Source of the DNA: Septoria linicola
Taxonomy: Eukaryota; Ascomycota; Dothideomycetes; Mycosphaerellales; Mycosphaerellaceae
NCBI GenBank assembly: GCA_024114885.1
Contig: CP099420.1
Location: 3,410,001-3,474,000 of the forward strand
Length of the DNA: 64,000 nt
Direction of reading: 5' to 3'
Below the pieces are notes generated by a model, which saw nothing but the letters and a program-made list of their open reading frames with translations, made no database searches and was not told the DNA's origin. Numbering within the stretch: the stretch's first letter is position 1; every line of letters starts with the position of its first letter. This document shows, one piece after another, positions 21,295 to 32,609 of the stretch. The translations under genes and the position numbers were made by a program.

Positions 21295-22460
21295 GGTTGT
21301 TGTTCTCGTGTAATCGCGTCCGTGTCAGGTGAAGTGAAGTGTGATCGAACGTCGCTAGGTCGAGGCCTAGATGTTGGTATGCCAATGGCAATCAGTGTCA
21401 GATGTGACCAAATCGAATCTGTGACTGTAAGTTGAGTTGTTCGATGTTAGTTGTACGAGAATTGCAAGAGCGATTGGTAGGTGCATGCATGCAAGAGCCG
21501 GACCATGGCACGGCAAGCTGTTTCGTCACATGCGCGAGACGCTTCGTAGAAGCTGCGAGATGCTTCGATTGGGCCTAAGGCATCAACTGCGCGCGACATG
21601 CTGCATGCGTATCGCGATGTCTACGCATATTGGAGAGTGCGGAGGAGCAGCTACACCAGACTCTTAATCTATGCATATCGTGGAATGTGACGCACACACA
21701 CTGCCACTTGTATAAAGAGCGAAGAACTCATATCGTAGTTGTATGTCTTGGTGAAGCTAGCCAAATCCGGCCCGACAATACTGCCGCCCGGTCAGTGCGC
21801 ATTTCCCGTCAAAACTTCCGCGAACTTCGCGACTCTCTTCCTTTTCTCCCATACCGCATCCATTAGACAGTGTTGTCAGCATGCTTCTGTCCCGGCGTCA
21901 TGTTGGGCCTTTGGTTTTCAAATTGCTGTTAAACGATTTCGAGTTGCGCAGAGGGAGACTGTTGGTACTATAAGAGCTGGCTACGCATTTTGAGGTTGTG
22001 TAGGCGGCGTCAGAAGTGCCGTACATACCTTGCGGAAGATGGAGAGGCTTCTGTGAGTGGGATCGATAAAGAGAGGGATGTAAGGGGATGGGTCAATGTG
22101 GTCATCATAAGAGCCTCGGGGTCTAAGTGACAACCTCGTTACGGCAATGTGCACCATCTTGGTGTGACTATGCTCATTCTCGATGTCTTTGTGCCGGCCC
22201 AGGCCATACTTCATTTCCCAGACGTGTTGCCGATCTTCTCTGCCTGGCACCTTCGTGACGGCCGATTCGGAATGTCGCTCTCGCTCTCTAACCGTCATGC
22301 GAGCATCTCGGCGCCTGTACCTGAATAAGCGCTGCAGTGCATCTCCTTCCGCCTTACGAAGAAGTGCCGCAGCACATCCCATCGCTGCTCACAAAGAAGC
22401 GCTGTGCTGCATTGCACTAAGCCCCCCGGCTTCCCTCCCATCTCCAGCAGTAAGTCCCCC
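21295..22460. other. Intergenic region upstream of the DnaJ gene
   Basis: About 1.2 kb. An open frame of 133 codons on the minus strand (21981-22382) has no recognisable domain or signal and overlaps no conserved sequence I know. TTC/GAA triplets near 21541-21566 and 21816-21832 are spaced by three rather than two bases, so they do not form a standard heat-shock element. No gene is called. Confidence 0.45.
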
Positions 22461-22868
22461 TCAATACTTATACGACCAACTCTCATACCTCTTCTCATCC
22501 TCCTCCACCTTCACAGCCAACCCATAAATCTGCTCCGCCAACTCACACAAACGCTCTGCCTCCTCCTTCCTCCCAAATTTGAACAGCACAGCCGCCGAGT
22601 CGGCCGTCATGTTCCCCGCCACATAGACACTCTCGGAGCGAGCCTTCTTGTTGCAGTACTCCTGCATTTGCTTCCACCACTTGGGGTCGTCTTCGCAGGC
22701 GTGCTGGTAGAGTGTGTCTTCAGTGGTCTCGAGGATGGCGACGAAGAAGGGGGTGATGTAGCGCGTTTCCTTTTCGAAGCCAGAGTGCCAGAGGCGGGCG
22801 CAGAGGACTTTGTGGTTGTGGGTGATGAGGCGTTCCTGGGAGGTGGAGGCGGTGGATGAGGATGGCAT
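22461..22868 (-). CDS. Small conserved-looking fungal protein, unknown function
   Basis: 135 residues from the ATG at 22868 (MPSSSTASTSQER). The open frame upstream of it has no ATG. The protein is compact and helix-rich, with ordered composition: HKVLCARLWHSGFEKETRYI, then an aromatic WWKQMQEYCNKKARSE and a C-terminal helix KFGRKEEAERLCELAEQIYG ending ESWSYKY. There is no signal peptide or membrane segment. I cannot name a family. Composition (balanced hydrophobics, Trp/Tyr/Cys present) argues for a real folded protein rather than a chance frame. The ATG is followed by a Ser/Thr run that is probably disordered. Confidence 0.6.
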   Translation of the reverse strand: MPSSSTASTSQERLITHNHKVLCARLWHSGFEKETRYITPFFVAILETTEDTLYQHACEDDPKWWKQMQEYCNKKARSESVYVAGNMTADSAAVLFKFGRKEEAERLCELAEQIYGLAVKVEEDEKRYESWSYKY

Positions 22869-23499
22869 GATTGTAGTGGGTGATGAGTGCTGTTGTCGAC
22901 GAGTCAATTTGGTTGGGTTGAGAAGACTCGTTGATTGTGGCGAGATCTGATTTAGTAATGCGACGGTGCGAAGGAGGTACGCGTGCTGTTGGTAAGATGC
23001 GAAAGATCTTACTCGAGCAGCAGGAACGTCGAGCGTCGTTTGTGGCTAGAAGTCCGAAGAGTTTACTAGGTGTTGGAAAGTAATTATGAATTTATGAGTT
23101 CGCAAAGGAGCAAGTCGGCCGTGAATCAAAGTGCATTCGCCTGAATGCGGGAGCAGAGCTTCACTTTCACTCTTTGTGGCAATGGTTCACATCTACATGA
23201 TCTGAGACACAACTTGCGGCTACTTGCGTCTTCTCCCACGACCTTCACTTTCGAAGCGCCCGATATTCAGCTTCTTACTGGCGACCGCCTTGACATCTAA
23301 GATTGACCTCAGATCTTAGTCGTAGACTGGTCGATGTCAGGTTCTCGTTCAGCTACCTCTCCTGCCCGGCCTTCTCACGATAGACAAATGTTGCCATTAG
23401 ACGCCTCTGTCCCCAGAACGCCCAAGCAGTCTTTTCAAAGCAGCGAAGTCATGATCATTATCTCAATAGTGCATTGCACTTCCATCACTTTTCGAACAT
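22869..23499. other. Intergenic region between the small protein and NOB1
   Basis: About 630 bases covering the upstream region of the small minus-strand gene and the 3' region of NOB1. The plus-strand frame 23334-23519 has no support. No repeats or RNA genes seen. Confidence 0.45.
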
Positions 23500-24852
23500 T
23501 CACCGCTTCCTTGAGTTGACATTCCGCCCAGCACCAACCCTCGTCCGCCCTCCAGTCTTGTTCCGGTCTCCCGTCAGAATACTTGGCAGGTAGTCCTCGT
23601 CCATCAGACTCCTCTCCTTAGTCCTCTTCTCGACCGCAGTCGCACGCTCATATTCCTTCTGGTCCTCTGCCAAGATCAGATCATGACCCCAGCCCTGCTT
23701 CCCGCCACCCGTGTTCTTGCCGTTTGCAGTGCCGTGTACTGGTTTCGGAACACTGTATCGATTGCCTCGGTTGTTCCACTGCATGTTCTTTTTAAGATGC
23801 AGCTTGAATTCGCCATTGGCGTTGGTCGAGCATGAGACTCGGGTGAGAGCAGGCTGGCCGCATCGTGTGCAGAATTGTTTGCTCAGGTCTTTCGACACGT
23901 TGAAGCAGGCGTGACAGCGAAGGACGTATGTCTTGAGGTTCTTGATCCGCGACATGGAGGGCGATAGCAGGTTCAGATTCATCTGCAGGATCACGTTCTG
24001 CATAGCGAAATCTGAGGTCAGGACACCGACTTGCATTGTCTTCGGTTCTGGAGTCTGGGCTGATGATGCTCCAGAGTCTTCTGCTTGTTTCTTTTTCAAG
24101 TTTGAGGGCGTGATCCAGCCGTCGGAGTCAGAATCCGACTCTGATTCTGACTGCGCTGAGGGCTCGGCAGAATCTTGTGCACTGTCTGTTGCAAGTGCAA
24201 CAGTCGATGGCTCCTTCGCGCTGTCTTCAATAGTTGCAGACTGCAACTGTGAGGTCAGCTGCTCGGCTTCTCTCGTTTCGCTCTGACTCTCTGCATGTTG
24301 CTCATCAGATTGTGTCTCGCCGGTACTATCAACGTTCTCGGCCGACTCGCCAAGAGCATCTGTCGCCGACTGCTCAGTCTGTGCGGCTTTGCCATCCTGC
24401 GTAGAGACTGGATCGATTGGTACATCCTTCGTTGGAGGAGCACCGTTCAGTCCCTTCTGACCAGGAACCTTTCGTAATCTCCAATCGCCTCCATTGCGTT
24501 CACATTCGATCTCGTAGGTCAAAGCAATAATCTGAATATCAGGCTTGCTCAGCACGGACAGATCGCCAGTTTTACGCGCGAAGTCAGTCACGAATTTGAT
24601 GCTTGTTGGGTTGGGAGATCGGATCGTCAAAAATGGCTTGAGTGTTGTCTCGACTCGAAGCCTAGTGGCGGCATCCTTGATTTCTGAAATAATCGCTGGG
24701 ACTGTGATCAAATTCTCGGCTTGACTAAGAAGTGTCGACACTGGAGGCTCGTTCTTGATAATAGCTCCAGTATCAAGCACGACTGTGTGCACAGGCTTGT
24801 CGGTCGCCATAATAAGTGTTGTGAAGGCTGTGTTCTGCAAAGACTTGCTCAT
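23500..24852 (-). CDS. NOB1: 20S pre-rRNA D-site endonuclease NOB1
   Basis: Up to 450 residues, single exon. The likely functional start is Met15 (ATG at 24810), because MATDKPVHTVVLDTGAIIKN is where family similarity begins. The ATG at 24852 adds 14 residues of unclear value. The N-terminal PIN nuclease domain shows LDTGAIIK and later acidic residues (VPAIISEIKD, DFARKTGDLSVLSKPDIQII). A long acidic Ser/Glu/Gln-rich linker follows, then a zinc ribbon: RCHACFNVSKDLSKQFCTRC (two CxxC knuckles). The C-terminal part has GGGKQGWGHDLILAEDQKEY and a basic tail. NOB1 cleaves 20S pre-rRNA to mature 18S rRNA on late cytosolic 40S precursors. Confidence 0.95.
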   Translation of the reverse strand: MSKSLQNTAFTTLIMATDKPVHTVVLDTGAIIKNEPPVSTLLSQAENLITVPAIISEIKDAATRLRVETTLKPFLTIRSPNPTSIKFVTDFARKTGDLSVLSKPDIQIIALTYEIECERNGGDWRLRKVPGQKGLNGAPPTKDVPIDPVSTQDGKAAQTEQSATDALGESAENVDSTGETQSDEQHAESQSETREAEQLTSQLQSATIEDSAKEPSTVALATDSAQDSAEPSAQSESESDSDSDGWITPSNLKKKQAEDSGASSAQTPEPKTMQVGVLTSDFAMQNVILQMNLNLLSPSMSRIKNLKTYVLRCHACFNVSKDLSKQFCTRCGQPALTRVSCSTNANGEFKLHLKKNMQWNNRGNRYSVPKPVHGTANGKNTGGGKQGWGHDLILAEDQKEYERATAVEKRTKERSLMDEDYLPSILTGDRNKTGGRTRVGAGRNVNSRKR

Positions 24853-25067
24853 CGCTGGACGCCATCGAAGATTTCCTTATGGGTTAGTCAGCTGTCTTGG
24901 CACGAAATTTATGATCAAGGAGTTCGTGTACCATCATCTCTTATTCGACAACAGCAAGTGTACACCACTCGCGACGTGACAAGACAGAAACGGACAGCAG
25001 GCACATAGGGTCATCCAATATCGCGATATATCTACATGTAGCAGAGCTTCTCAGCTACCGAAGGCTT

Positions 25068-26732
25068 TTATGCTGTTCTCTTCTTCGCTCCATAGGCGTT
25101 TGCCTCCGCCCTTCCGCCCATGTAGTCGTCCTGCCCAGTGAACTCTTCGCCAGGGCTAGGCGTTAGCGATTTCTCCCACTCGGACATGAGATGGCTTGCA
25201 GTCCGTCGCAATGTTCCTGCTGACTTCTTCAGAGCCGGCCACGGAATGGGATCTCGCTTCGTTGGCTCGAGTGGCTCAAAAGAGTTGATGCCGCTCGAGC
25301 GTGGGCTTCCTGACACAGTGGAAGGCAGTGTGTTGGTGTCAGACGCTACGCTAGAGGACGAGCGAGATTGCTCAGGACTGTCGTCCCACGTATCCCAACC
25401 ATCGTTTGATACTGTTGATAGTCTCTTCACTGAGGGCTGGCGAGCATGCTTGGAAGATGTCGTAGCCTTTTTCACCTGAGGCTGACTTGATTGTCCGGGT
25501 GGTACAACTCCATGTTGTGTCCAGAACGACGGATCGGCCAGATCTGGAATGGCTGAAGCTGCGGACTGCTTGCGCACTGGTGAAGGCCGCTTCGTTTCTG
25601 CAGACGCCTTGCTGACCGTGGAAGAACTACGCGAGCTGGGTCGCAAGCTACTCTTGCTGCCTTGCTTTCTAAGCGCGCTGAGAGTCTGAGTCGAGCTTTT
25701 TCTCCTTGGTGGAGGCACAGAGTGATGCTCCTCGCCGACCGTAGCTTGCTTCAAATCTTCCCAGAACGTCCAGAGTCCATCCTTGAACTCAGATGCCATC
25801 TTCTTGCTCGTCCGCAGTAGCGCTTCCTGATCAATGCTTGCTCTTTGGGTGACGTCGATGTTCGGATCGACAATCCTGTCCACTTCGCCGGTCAAATCGC
25901 CGGTCTCCGAACCTCTTGTGATGAGTGGTGGTCGCTCGGTTGCAACGACAGCATCAATGCTCTGGCGTGCAGGATTCCTGAGACTGTCCTGTCTCGGCGG
26001 AGGAGGGGGCCTTTGTACTGTGGGAGTCGGCAACTCGCGCACGTTATCTCTGGCCGGTGAGAGCAAGGACAGAGCCCTTGTGTGGCGCTGGCCTGGTATC
26101 ACAGTGCGTCCTCCGGTAGTATTACTTCTGGACAATAGTGCTTTCCGCCGCGCCATTTCTTGCTGCATCCATGCACTAGACCCGTTGGCATCATCTTCCA
26201 AATCTGTCGCAGGCAGAGACGTCTGCAGAGGCTGCAATTTGGTCAATCGCTTTGCATCTTCTCGCGTCTTCTGCGCCTCATGCCTCGCCCATTGACGCTT
26301 CAGCTTTTCTAAGTCTGCCTCTGCTCTCTGTGCCTCCTCTTTCAACTCCAGTACCCGCCTTTCCTGACTGGCAATCAGGGTCAGAAACGAGGTGCTATCT
26401 GGGACCACACTGCCATTGAGTGCCGCCTGTACATCCTGTATACTAGCACTTGGCTCGCGAGCAGGTGACGCACGCCTTGTCGGTGTGCTTGACCCAGAAG
26501 GCTGAATAGGGAATTGGACGGAGAAACGATTCGCTCTAGGTGGATGTCGAGACTCAGCGGACACCCTCGACCAGGTTCGTCCGTGGCCGTGAAAGCTCGT
26601 TCTGCCCGATATGGAGGATGAAGAAGAATGGGTCGGACTCGCCAGCGATCCAACGTTATCTACCCCGTTAGAGGTCATATTCGTGCCATCTTGTGTTTCA
26701 GTAGGACCACTCCGCGTGCTTTCGAAAGACAT
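25068..26732 (-). CDS. DUF4048-like fungal protein, probably cytoskeletal/scaffold
   Basis: 554 residues, single exon. Most of it is Ser/Pro/Arg-rich and predicted disordered. A central segment TSFLTLIASQERRVLELKEE and the following helix form a coiled coil near residues 118-160, and MASEFKDGLWTFWEDLKQAT near residue 310 is a short ordered motif. This arrangement resembles the fungal DUF4048 proteins, whose biochemical role is not established. There are many Ser-Pro and Arg-x-x-Ser sites, consistent with phosphorylation. There is no signal peptide or membrane helix. Family assignment rests on memory of the coiled-coil motif and is moderate. Confidence 0.72.
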   Translation of the reverse strand: MSFESTRSGPTETQDGTNMTSNGVDNVGSLASPTHSSSSSISGRTSFHGHGRTWSRVSAESRHPPRANRFSVQFPIQPSGSSTPTRRASPAREPSASIQDVQAALNGSVVPDSTSFLTLIASQERRVLELKEEAQRAEADLEKLKRQWARHEAQKTREDAKRLTKLQPLQTSLPATDLEDDANGSSAWMQQEMARRKALLSRSNTTGGRTVIPGQRHTRALSLLSPARDNVRELPTPTVQRPPPPPRQDSLRNPARQSIDAVVATERPPLITRGSETGDLTGEVDRIVDPNIDVTQRASIDQEALLRTSKKMASEFKDGLWTFWEDLKQATVGEEHHSVPPPRRKSSTQTLSALRKQGSKSSLRPSSRSSSTVSKASAETKRPSPVRKQSAASAIPDLADPSFWTQHGVVPPGQSSQPQVKKATTSSKHARQPSVKRLSTVSNDGWDTWDDSPEQSRSSSSVASDTNTLPSTVSGSPRSSGINSFEPLEPTKRDPIPWPALKKSAGTLRRTASHLMSEWEKSLTPSPGEEFTGQDDYMGGRAEANAYGAKKRTA

Positions 26733-27841
26733 TAATCATGAGCACATACACAAGTCGGTCGTCTCTGCAGGAAGGACAGACATAAACAAAGAGACGCGCG
26801 GTAGCAATTAGACGACCCTGAACTAACTAGGGCATGTGATGAGACTCCAAGGTGGACGGAGCGTCGCGAAGGGGCCACAAGCGGCTGTTTGAGAACTATT
26901 GTCGGGATATGGCAATACTTTGATCCTTTTCAGTCCCTGTTGTTTTTGGCCAAAAGTTGTCCTTGTGCACATGATGCTCAGCACGCTTCTGACCTGCAAC
27001 ACGTTCTGCTCGAGACTTTCGACCTGTCCGAGATGACTGCGCAATGTACATTGTACATACCAGGCAAATGACTATCGAGCATGGATATTGGTAGAGCTCA
27101 GAGATCTCCAGCCCAGGCAAAGCAGGCGACAGGCAAGTAGTAAAGTCCCGAAAAATGCATCGCACAAACGGTCTTCGTGTGTTTGTAGGCCTCGTATAAT
27201 CGTGAAGGATGTATCAATTGTCGTCTGCTATCTTGTAGAGCAATGTGCCAAATCTTCTGAGTTACAGCTTAACTTCTGTCACCTTCGCTCGAGAGTGAAC
27301 TTTCAGACTACCCATGCTAACGGAGTGCTGTTCGATGTTTCAATGGGGCTGTCTGCGCGATTTTACAATGGTATATCGGGCTAGCATATGAGACTCTATA
27401 CGTCCGCAGAAGATTGAGACTCAGCAAACAAGAATCCAGTATAGAACGTAACTATATACATGTATATGTATGACTATCGAGATCATTGGTGCACGGCAGA
27501 GCTGGCCCACTCCCATGTGGCTGGTCCACATGGTGTCCATGCTTCTTTCCTCGGATCTCGCAGGCTCTGCAATCTGAAAACAACAACGCCTTCTCGCTTC
27601 TTAGCTGTAAACGAGAATCATGCGGCTTGACCACATGTCCGGCACACGCACCAAGACGGCCTGAACTCGAGGTACAGCGAATCGCTATCAGCCGTGGCGT
27701 TGCGGGGAGATTTGGAGAAACCTGATCACCCTGTGGAGGAGAGCGGCTATAACATCGGCTCCAACTACTGATCGTTAGAATCTCGACTGCATCCCGGGCT
27801 CCACTGAGAACGTCCGGAGGGTGACCAGCAAGACAATTGCA
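26733..27841. other. Intergenic region between DUF4048-like gene and C2H2/Zn2Cys6 regulator
   Basis: About 1.1 kb between two divergent genes, so it carries both promoters. Several short frames exist with no recognisable content. TATATACATGTATATG at 27452-27467 is a near-palindromic AT-rich element. No other feature is supportable. Confidence 0.5.
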
Positions 27842-30713
27842 ATGGACTCGCGACCCGTCACCGCAGGACCTGATGATTCGAGAGAGCCGGCGCAGAAGCG
27901 GGCCAGATCGTCTGATGAGTCTCCCTCAGCTGGAGAGTTAGCAGCGAACGGCGCGAATGGGGCCAGTAACGCTGCAGGTCCGACTATCAATGGTATTCCT
28001 GCTAGTCAAAGACTGTATAGCTGTGGTAAATGTTCCAAAAGCTATGCCCGGCTCGACCACCTCTCTCGTCATGTTCGCATGCACACCCAAGAGAAGCCAT
28101 ACCAATGCCAGATCTGTACCAAGGCCTTTGCAAGAGCCGATCTGCTCAAGCGCCACACTCTAGGACACTCCAAAGACGATCCGCAGGCTAAACCGACGAT
28201 TTTACAACATAGCCGTGTTTCGCAAGCCTGCGAGGCCTGCGCTGGACTACGTGAGCAAAATCAACTGCATTGCAGCATTGAGGTGACTGAGAATTGTTGC
28301 TGACTATTCAGATCTGAAATGTGAGGAAGAGAAGCCTTGCAAACGCTGTACGAAGAAAGGCATACATTGTAATTATACAGCGAGCTTTCCGCCTGGCATG
28401 GGCTCTCCGCAGGATCCTAGCTACGCGCAAGACCAACAGCAGTACAGCGACCAAATGCACCAGATGCAGAACATGTCACCGCCAAACATGTCGCAGCAAA
28501 GTATTCAACAGCACAATGTGCCACAGCACAGCATGGCACCTATGCAGCAGATGCATCAAGTACAGACACCACCTCTCCAGCAGCAACACAGGCATTCATT
28601 TTCACAACCCAGTCTGCAAATGTCCTCGATGCAAATGACTGAGCCATCTATGCAGCAACAGCAACAGCAGCACCATCAGTCTCAGGGTCAGATGGCTATT
28701 GACCCAGCGATGTTGCCGCCACAGACTCCAGCACCAAACATGTTTGACTACCTTCGTGACAAGATGATGCCACAGAGCATACAGCACAACGGCGTGCAAG
28801 TGATTGACTACCAGACTGGACCGTGGACGCCACGAGAACTCTTTGACTTTGGTGTCGACACCAATATGGAACTGAACGACGTAGATCTCAGCTTCCTCGA
28901 CTCATACAATAATACTAATCCCTTTGATCTGCGGACGCCAAGTGTGGGTTTTCCGACGAGCACATCAGACGTGATGCCTACTTTTACATCTGCGCCCGCC
29001 TCGGTCCCGATCGATACCAATGCACTTCCCAAGGCCTCTGTGTGGCGATTCCGACCTCTGGAAAAGGACTCTGGAAGTGCCGAACAAGCAAACCTATCAC
29101 TGCCTACGCCGACCAGTCTTGACATTGATCGACGAGTGACTGTCGAGACTTTATCACAGACTTCGCGCGACAGAATATTGGCCTTAGTCCTGAGCACATG
29201 CAAGCCCAACAGCATCCCTCGAGCTGTGGCCTGCTTCCCGTCAGTAGGGCTACTGGACAGTCTCTTTCAGTTCTCTCTCACAAGTCCAGGATCTCACGCC
29301 AAGCACTGGATACATGCTCCGACCTTGCTTGCTGATCAGACCAGACCCGAAGTGCTTGCTGCTATTTGTTCTGCTGGAGCAGTATTGACTCCGGATGGCG
29401 CGATACGGAAGGTTGGCTACGCCATACAGGAGGCCATCAGGACCGCGATACAAGTGCATGTCGAGGACGACAACACTCTCATGCGAGACCTGCAGATCAT
29501 GCAAGCATCTCTGCTGCAGCTGAAGATTGGCCTGTGGAGCGGGAATTCACGCAAGATGGAGCTTGCTGAAGGCTTCGAGCAAGTGCTAGTCACTATGGCA
29601 CGGCGCAGTGGACTGTTCCGACGCGGCACTTACGAACGTATTGTTCCACAAGCTGAAGACCACGGGGAGACGCTTGAACACAAATGGAGACAGTGGGTTA
29701 GACAGGAATCTCGCAAAAGATTTGCGCTTCACCTATTCCGCCACGACCTCGAGGCGTCGGTGTCTGTGCTCAGCAGCCCACTGATCTCTTACGCAGAACT
29801 ATACCTACCCCTTCCGGAATCTGAGAATTTGTGGCACTCTCCGTCAGCTGAGTCGTGGAAAGCAACATATATGCGAAACGCAGGACCAACCTCTGATCGG
29901 CAGCCGTCACTAGTTGACTGCATCCAGGATTTGGACATTCTTGCCGTACGCGACATCTTCGTTGACCAGCGACAAGCGAGCATGGCAGTCCTCGGAGCGG
30001 CTTGGCGCATGATCTGGGAATATCGACAGCTTGACTCGTCACTCAAGAACACCGCCAATCAATGGTCCAATGGCAACATGCTCATGCAGAGTCGCCACAA
30101 CGAGCTGACCAAGTTGCTCCAAAATTTCCGCATCAGCTCGATTGAGGACACTAAAATCACACTGATAGTCGAGCTGCTGCTAATGCATCTACACATGTCT
30201 TTGGAAGATGTACAACTCTTTGCCGGCGTTGAGGGTGAGGAGGAATCGAGGAGAGTCTACCCCCCTCTTGTGCAATGGACACGCACAACTACCGCTCGGC
30301 AAGCGTTGTGGCACGCGGGCCAGGTTCTAAGAGCCGCACGCGACCTTCGACCCGGGCTCGTGTGCGACTTTGCTGCGATTGCAGTCTACCAAGCAAGTCT
30401 GGCTTTCTGGTCATATGGCATCATCACTAGAGCTACCGAACCAGGGCCCGTGACCAACAATAGCCCAATCGCTTTCCTTGATGGCGGCGATGACAATGGT
30501 ATTCAGAGGTGGATCATCCATGGTAAGGGCAATGCAGCAATTCGGGTTTGGACAAACAATGGCGAGACGCCAGTCATGCTCTCGAACCCAGACGAAGTCG
30601 TTGGCGCAGTCGTTATAATCATGCGAGCTAATCACCATGACACGAGAAATCCTCCTCTGGTAGACAATCTCATCAACATAATGGAAGGCCTAAGGAAAGC
30701 CGCGAGAACATAA
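27842..30713 (+). CDS. Transcription factor with two C2H2 fingers plus a Zn2Cys6 cluster
   Basis: Predicted join(27842..28250, 28312..30713), 936 residues. Two C2H2 fingers at residues 59-81 (YSCGKCSKSYARLDHLSRH) and about 88-109 (YQCQICTKAFARADLLKRH) are followed by a Zn2Cys6 binuclear cluster at 130-157: CEACAGLHLKCEEEKPCKRC. The intron (GTGAGC..TTCAG, phase 1) cuts the cluster between its second and third Cys, and only splicing restores it. A Gln/Met-rich probable activation region follows (170-270). Then comes a fungal-specific transcription factor domain with SRKRFALHLFRHDLEASVSV and WRMIWEYRQL. Dual-finger regulators of this type are nuclear and known in ascomycetes. The target genes cannot be inferred here. 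The start is the ATG at 27842; the frame reaches further upstream only without an ATG. Confidence 0.9.
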
Positions 30714-30782
30714 TGGACTGCATGAATACCAATTTGAGCGCGTTCAAATCGCTATGGAGTCGTAGATTTTGTTCATACCAAT

Positions 30783-32609
30783 TTACAGTTCGTCCCGGCC
30801 CTTCGACGATCCCCTCTCATCTTCAAACATCTGCAGCCACTTCTTCACTACGCGAATCTCCCACTCATGCGCAGCACGAATAAATTGTGGCTCAGCAGAG
30901 ATATTTTTGTCTCCACATGAGTCCCAATGATGCCCAGCCCCTGTGATGAGAAGCTGAGGGTGTAAGTACGCATCTTCTGCGCTGGTTGTGCGCCTCGGCC
31001 CGGCGTCTACAGAGTGGTAGCACAGATCGAGCCACACGTCTTGGTCTCCGTCAATGTGGGCAAGCCGGTCTGCGATGACATTGTACCCGCCGTATTTCTA
31101 GAGGTTACATGAAGGTCAGTGATCTAACCTTACATCACCGCTGACCCACGCAGAAAAGCGTCAGAGTCTTTAAGCGGACAACTCACATTGTAAGGCCGCA
31201 AATCGGGCGTCGAGGGAATGCTATTATGCTCGCCTGGAGGAAATGCCCAATCGCACCACTGCTGCGTGTAATTCAACTGCACCACTCTTGACAAGAGTGT
31301 GGGTTGATCAAGCCGCGCCACTTGGTATGCGCCACTCTCCGTGCATGTGCTATACAGATATGATCTGGAGGCAGAATTCGTGGGGTCAGCGTAGAATGTC
31401 TGGTTCTGCGTGCCGAAGCAGGACGTGCTATCGATGTCTCCGTCACAAGTTGATACCAGATATTGTTTGATATAGTTGGCGTAATTTCCAAGATTTGTCC
31501 ATGATTCACCGCCGGTGTAGAGTGCAAGTTCCTTGTCGAGTGCTGTAACGTTGGCTGGCGCGTTGTTATTTGTGATGTTGTTGCAAAAGTACCAGAAGTC
31601 GTTCGAGCCATGATCACCCCAGATAATTTCTTGCCTGGAGAGTGTTAGAAATGGCCACGCCCAAAATGGTATCACTCCTCGATAGTGATAACAATCTGTA
31701 CTCACCATGTATTGGTGGGATAATTCATTGGACCACCCAGAGGGAATGCAATGGTCATTGCAAAATCTCTGTTGTCTTGCAGAGACTCCAAGCCAAAGAG
31801 ATTCTTCATGTGATTGATCTCGGTCGAATTTCCGTGAGCGAAGACGTGATCAATTTTGTCGATAATCGCGTTGATGCTTCCTACACAGTCTTGAGGTGCA
31901 TACTTCTGGATAGGATCGTACCACTGCGGGTATGCCAGCTTAGCTTTTGTTGTACCGCTGGACGCTATGCCAGCCCACAGTACATCGCCATAGGTCTTGA
32001 TCGAAAATGCTGTTTGGGCACCAGCTAAAGAGCCTCCGTAGAGTATCCATGGTGTCTGTGGTGCAGTCAAAGTCGCGTTGACGCCAGGAAATTCGGCATG
32101 CTTCGCGAAGAACGCGTTATCCGCTATAGTCTGCTCAGTGGTCGAGAAGCGCAACTCATCAGTGGAAGACGTGTTGTACGGAAAGCTCTGCCCATAGTAG
32201 CGGTTCTCGAGTATCACGCCGAGACCATTGGTCGCATTCATCAAGAGCTGTATGATTCCAGTTTCTAGATTGGAGAACCTGTTCTCAGCGCTGGTCTCGC
32301 CTCCAATGTAAAGGAATACAGGTCCGCCCGGCTTGTAGTACGAATCATCGAAGAAGTATCGCTGCTTAAAAGTTGCATTTGTGTGCGGGTGATACTTTGA
32401 TTCGTTCTGGAAATGATCGATCTGCAACAGGTTAGGCACACCCAATTATCCTGCTCAAATATACCCACTGGCTGGTCAATCGTGTGCGCCTGGTAGGATG
32501 CGGTATTCTGCCTACGTAGTACGTGTGGCGAAAGGTGCTCTACCGGCGTCTTATTATCAAGAGCACTGACAGCAGATGCTGCGCTCAGCGCAAATGCTAG
32601 CAGATGCAT
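30783..32609 (-). CDS. Secreted S28 family serine peptidase (Pro-X carboxypeptidase-like)
   Basis: Predicted complement(join(30783..31097, 31187..31634, 31706..32421, 32469..32609)), 539 residues. Exon 1 encodes a signal peptide (MHLLAFALSAASAVSA) and a propeptide. Splicing restores HTIDQPIDHFQNESKYHP, the standard S28 start of the mature region. The Ser nucleophile is in LYGGSLAGAQTAFS (G-x-S-x-A/G). The Asp lies in HIDGDQDVWLD and the His in ITGAGHHWDS, completing the triad. The substrate side of the alpha/beta fold includes GLGVILENRYYGQSFPY. All three introns have GT..AG ends and keep frame. S28 enzymes act outside the cell or in vacuoles, typically on proline-containing peptides at acid pH. 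Several N-x-T/S sites suggest glycosylation. Confidence 0.94.

Noticed and set aside
21541..21835. Heat-shock elements before the DnaJ gene
   Set aside because: TTC and GAA triplets are three bases apart, not two, so they do not match nTTCnnGAAn.
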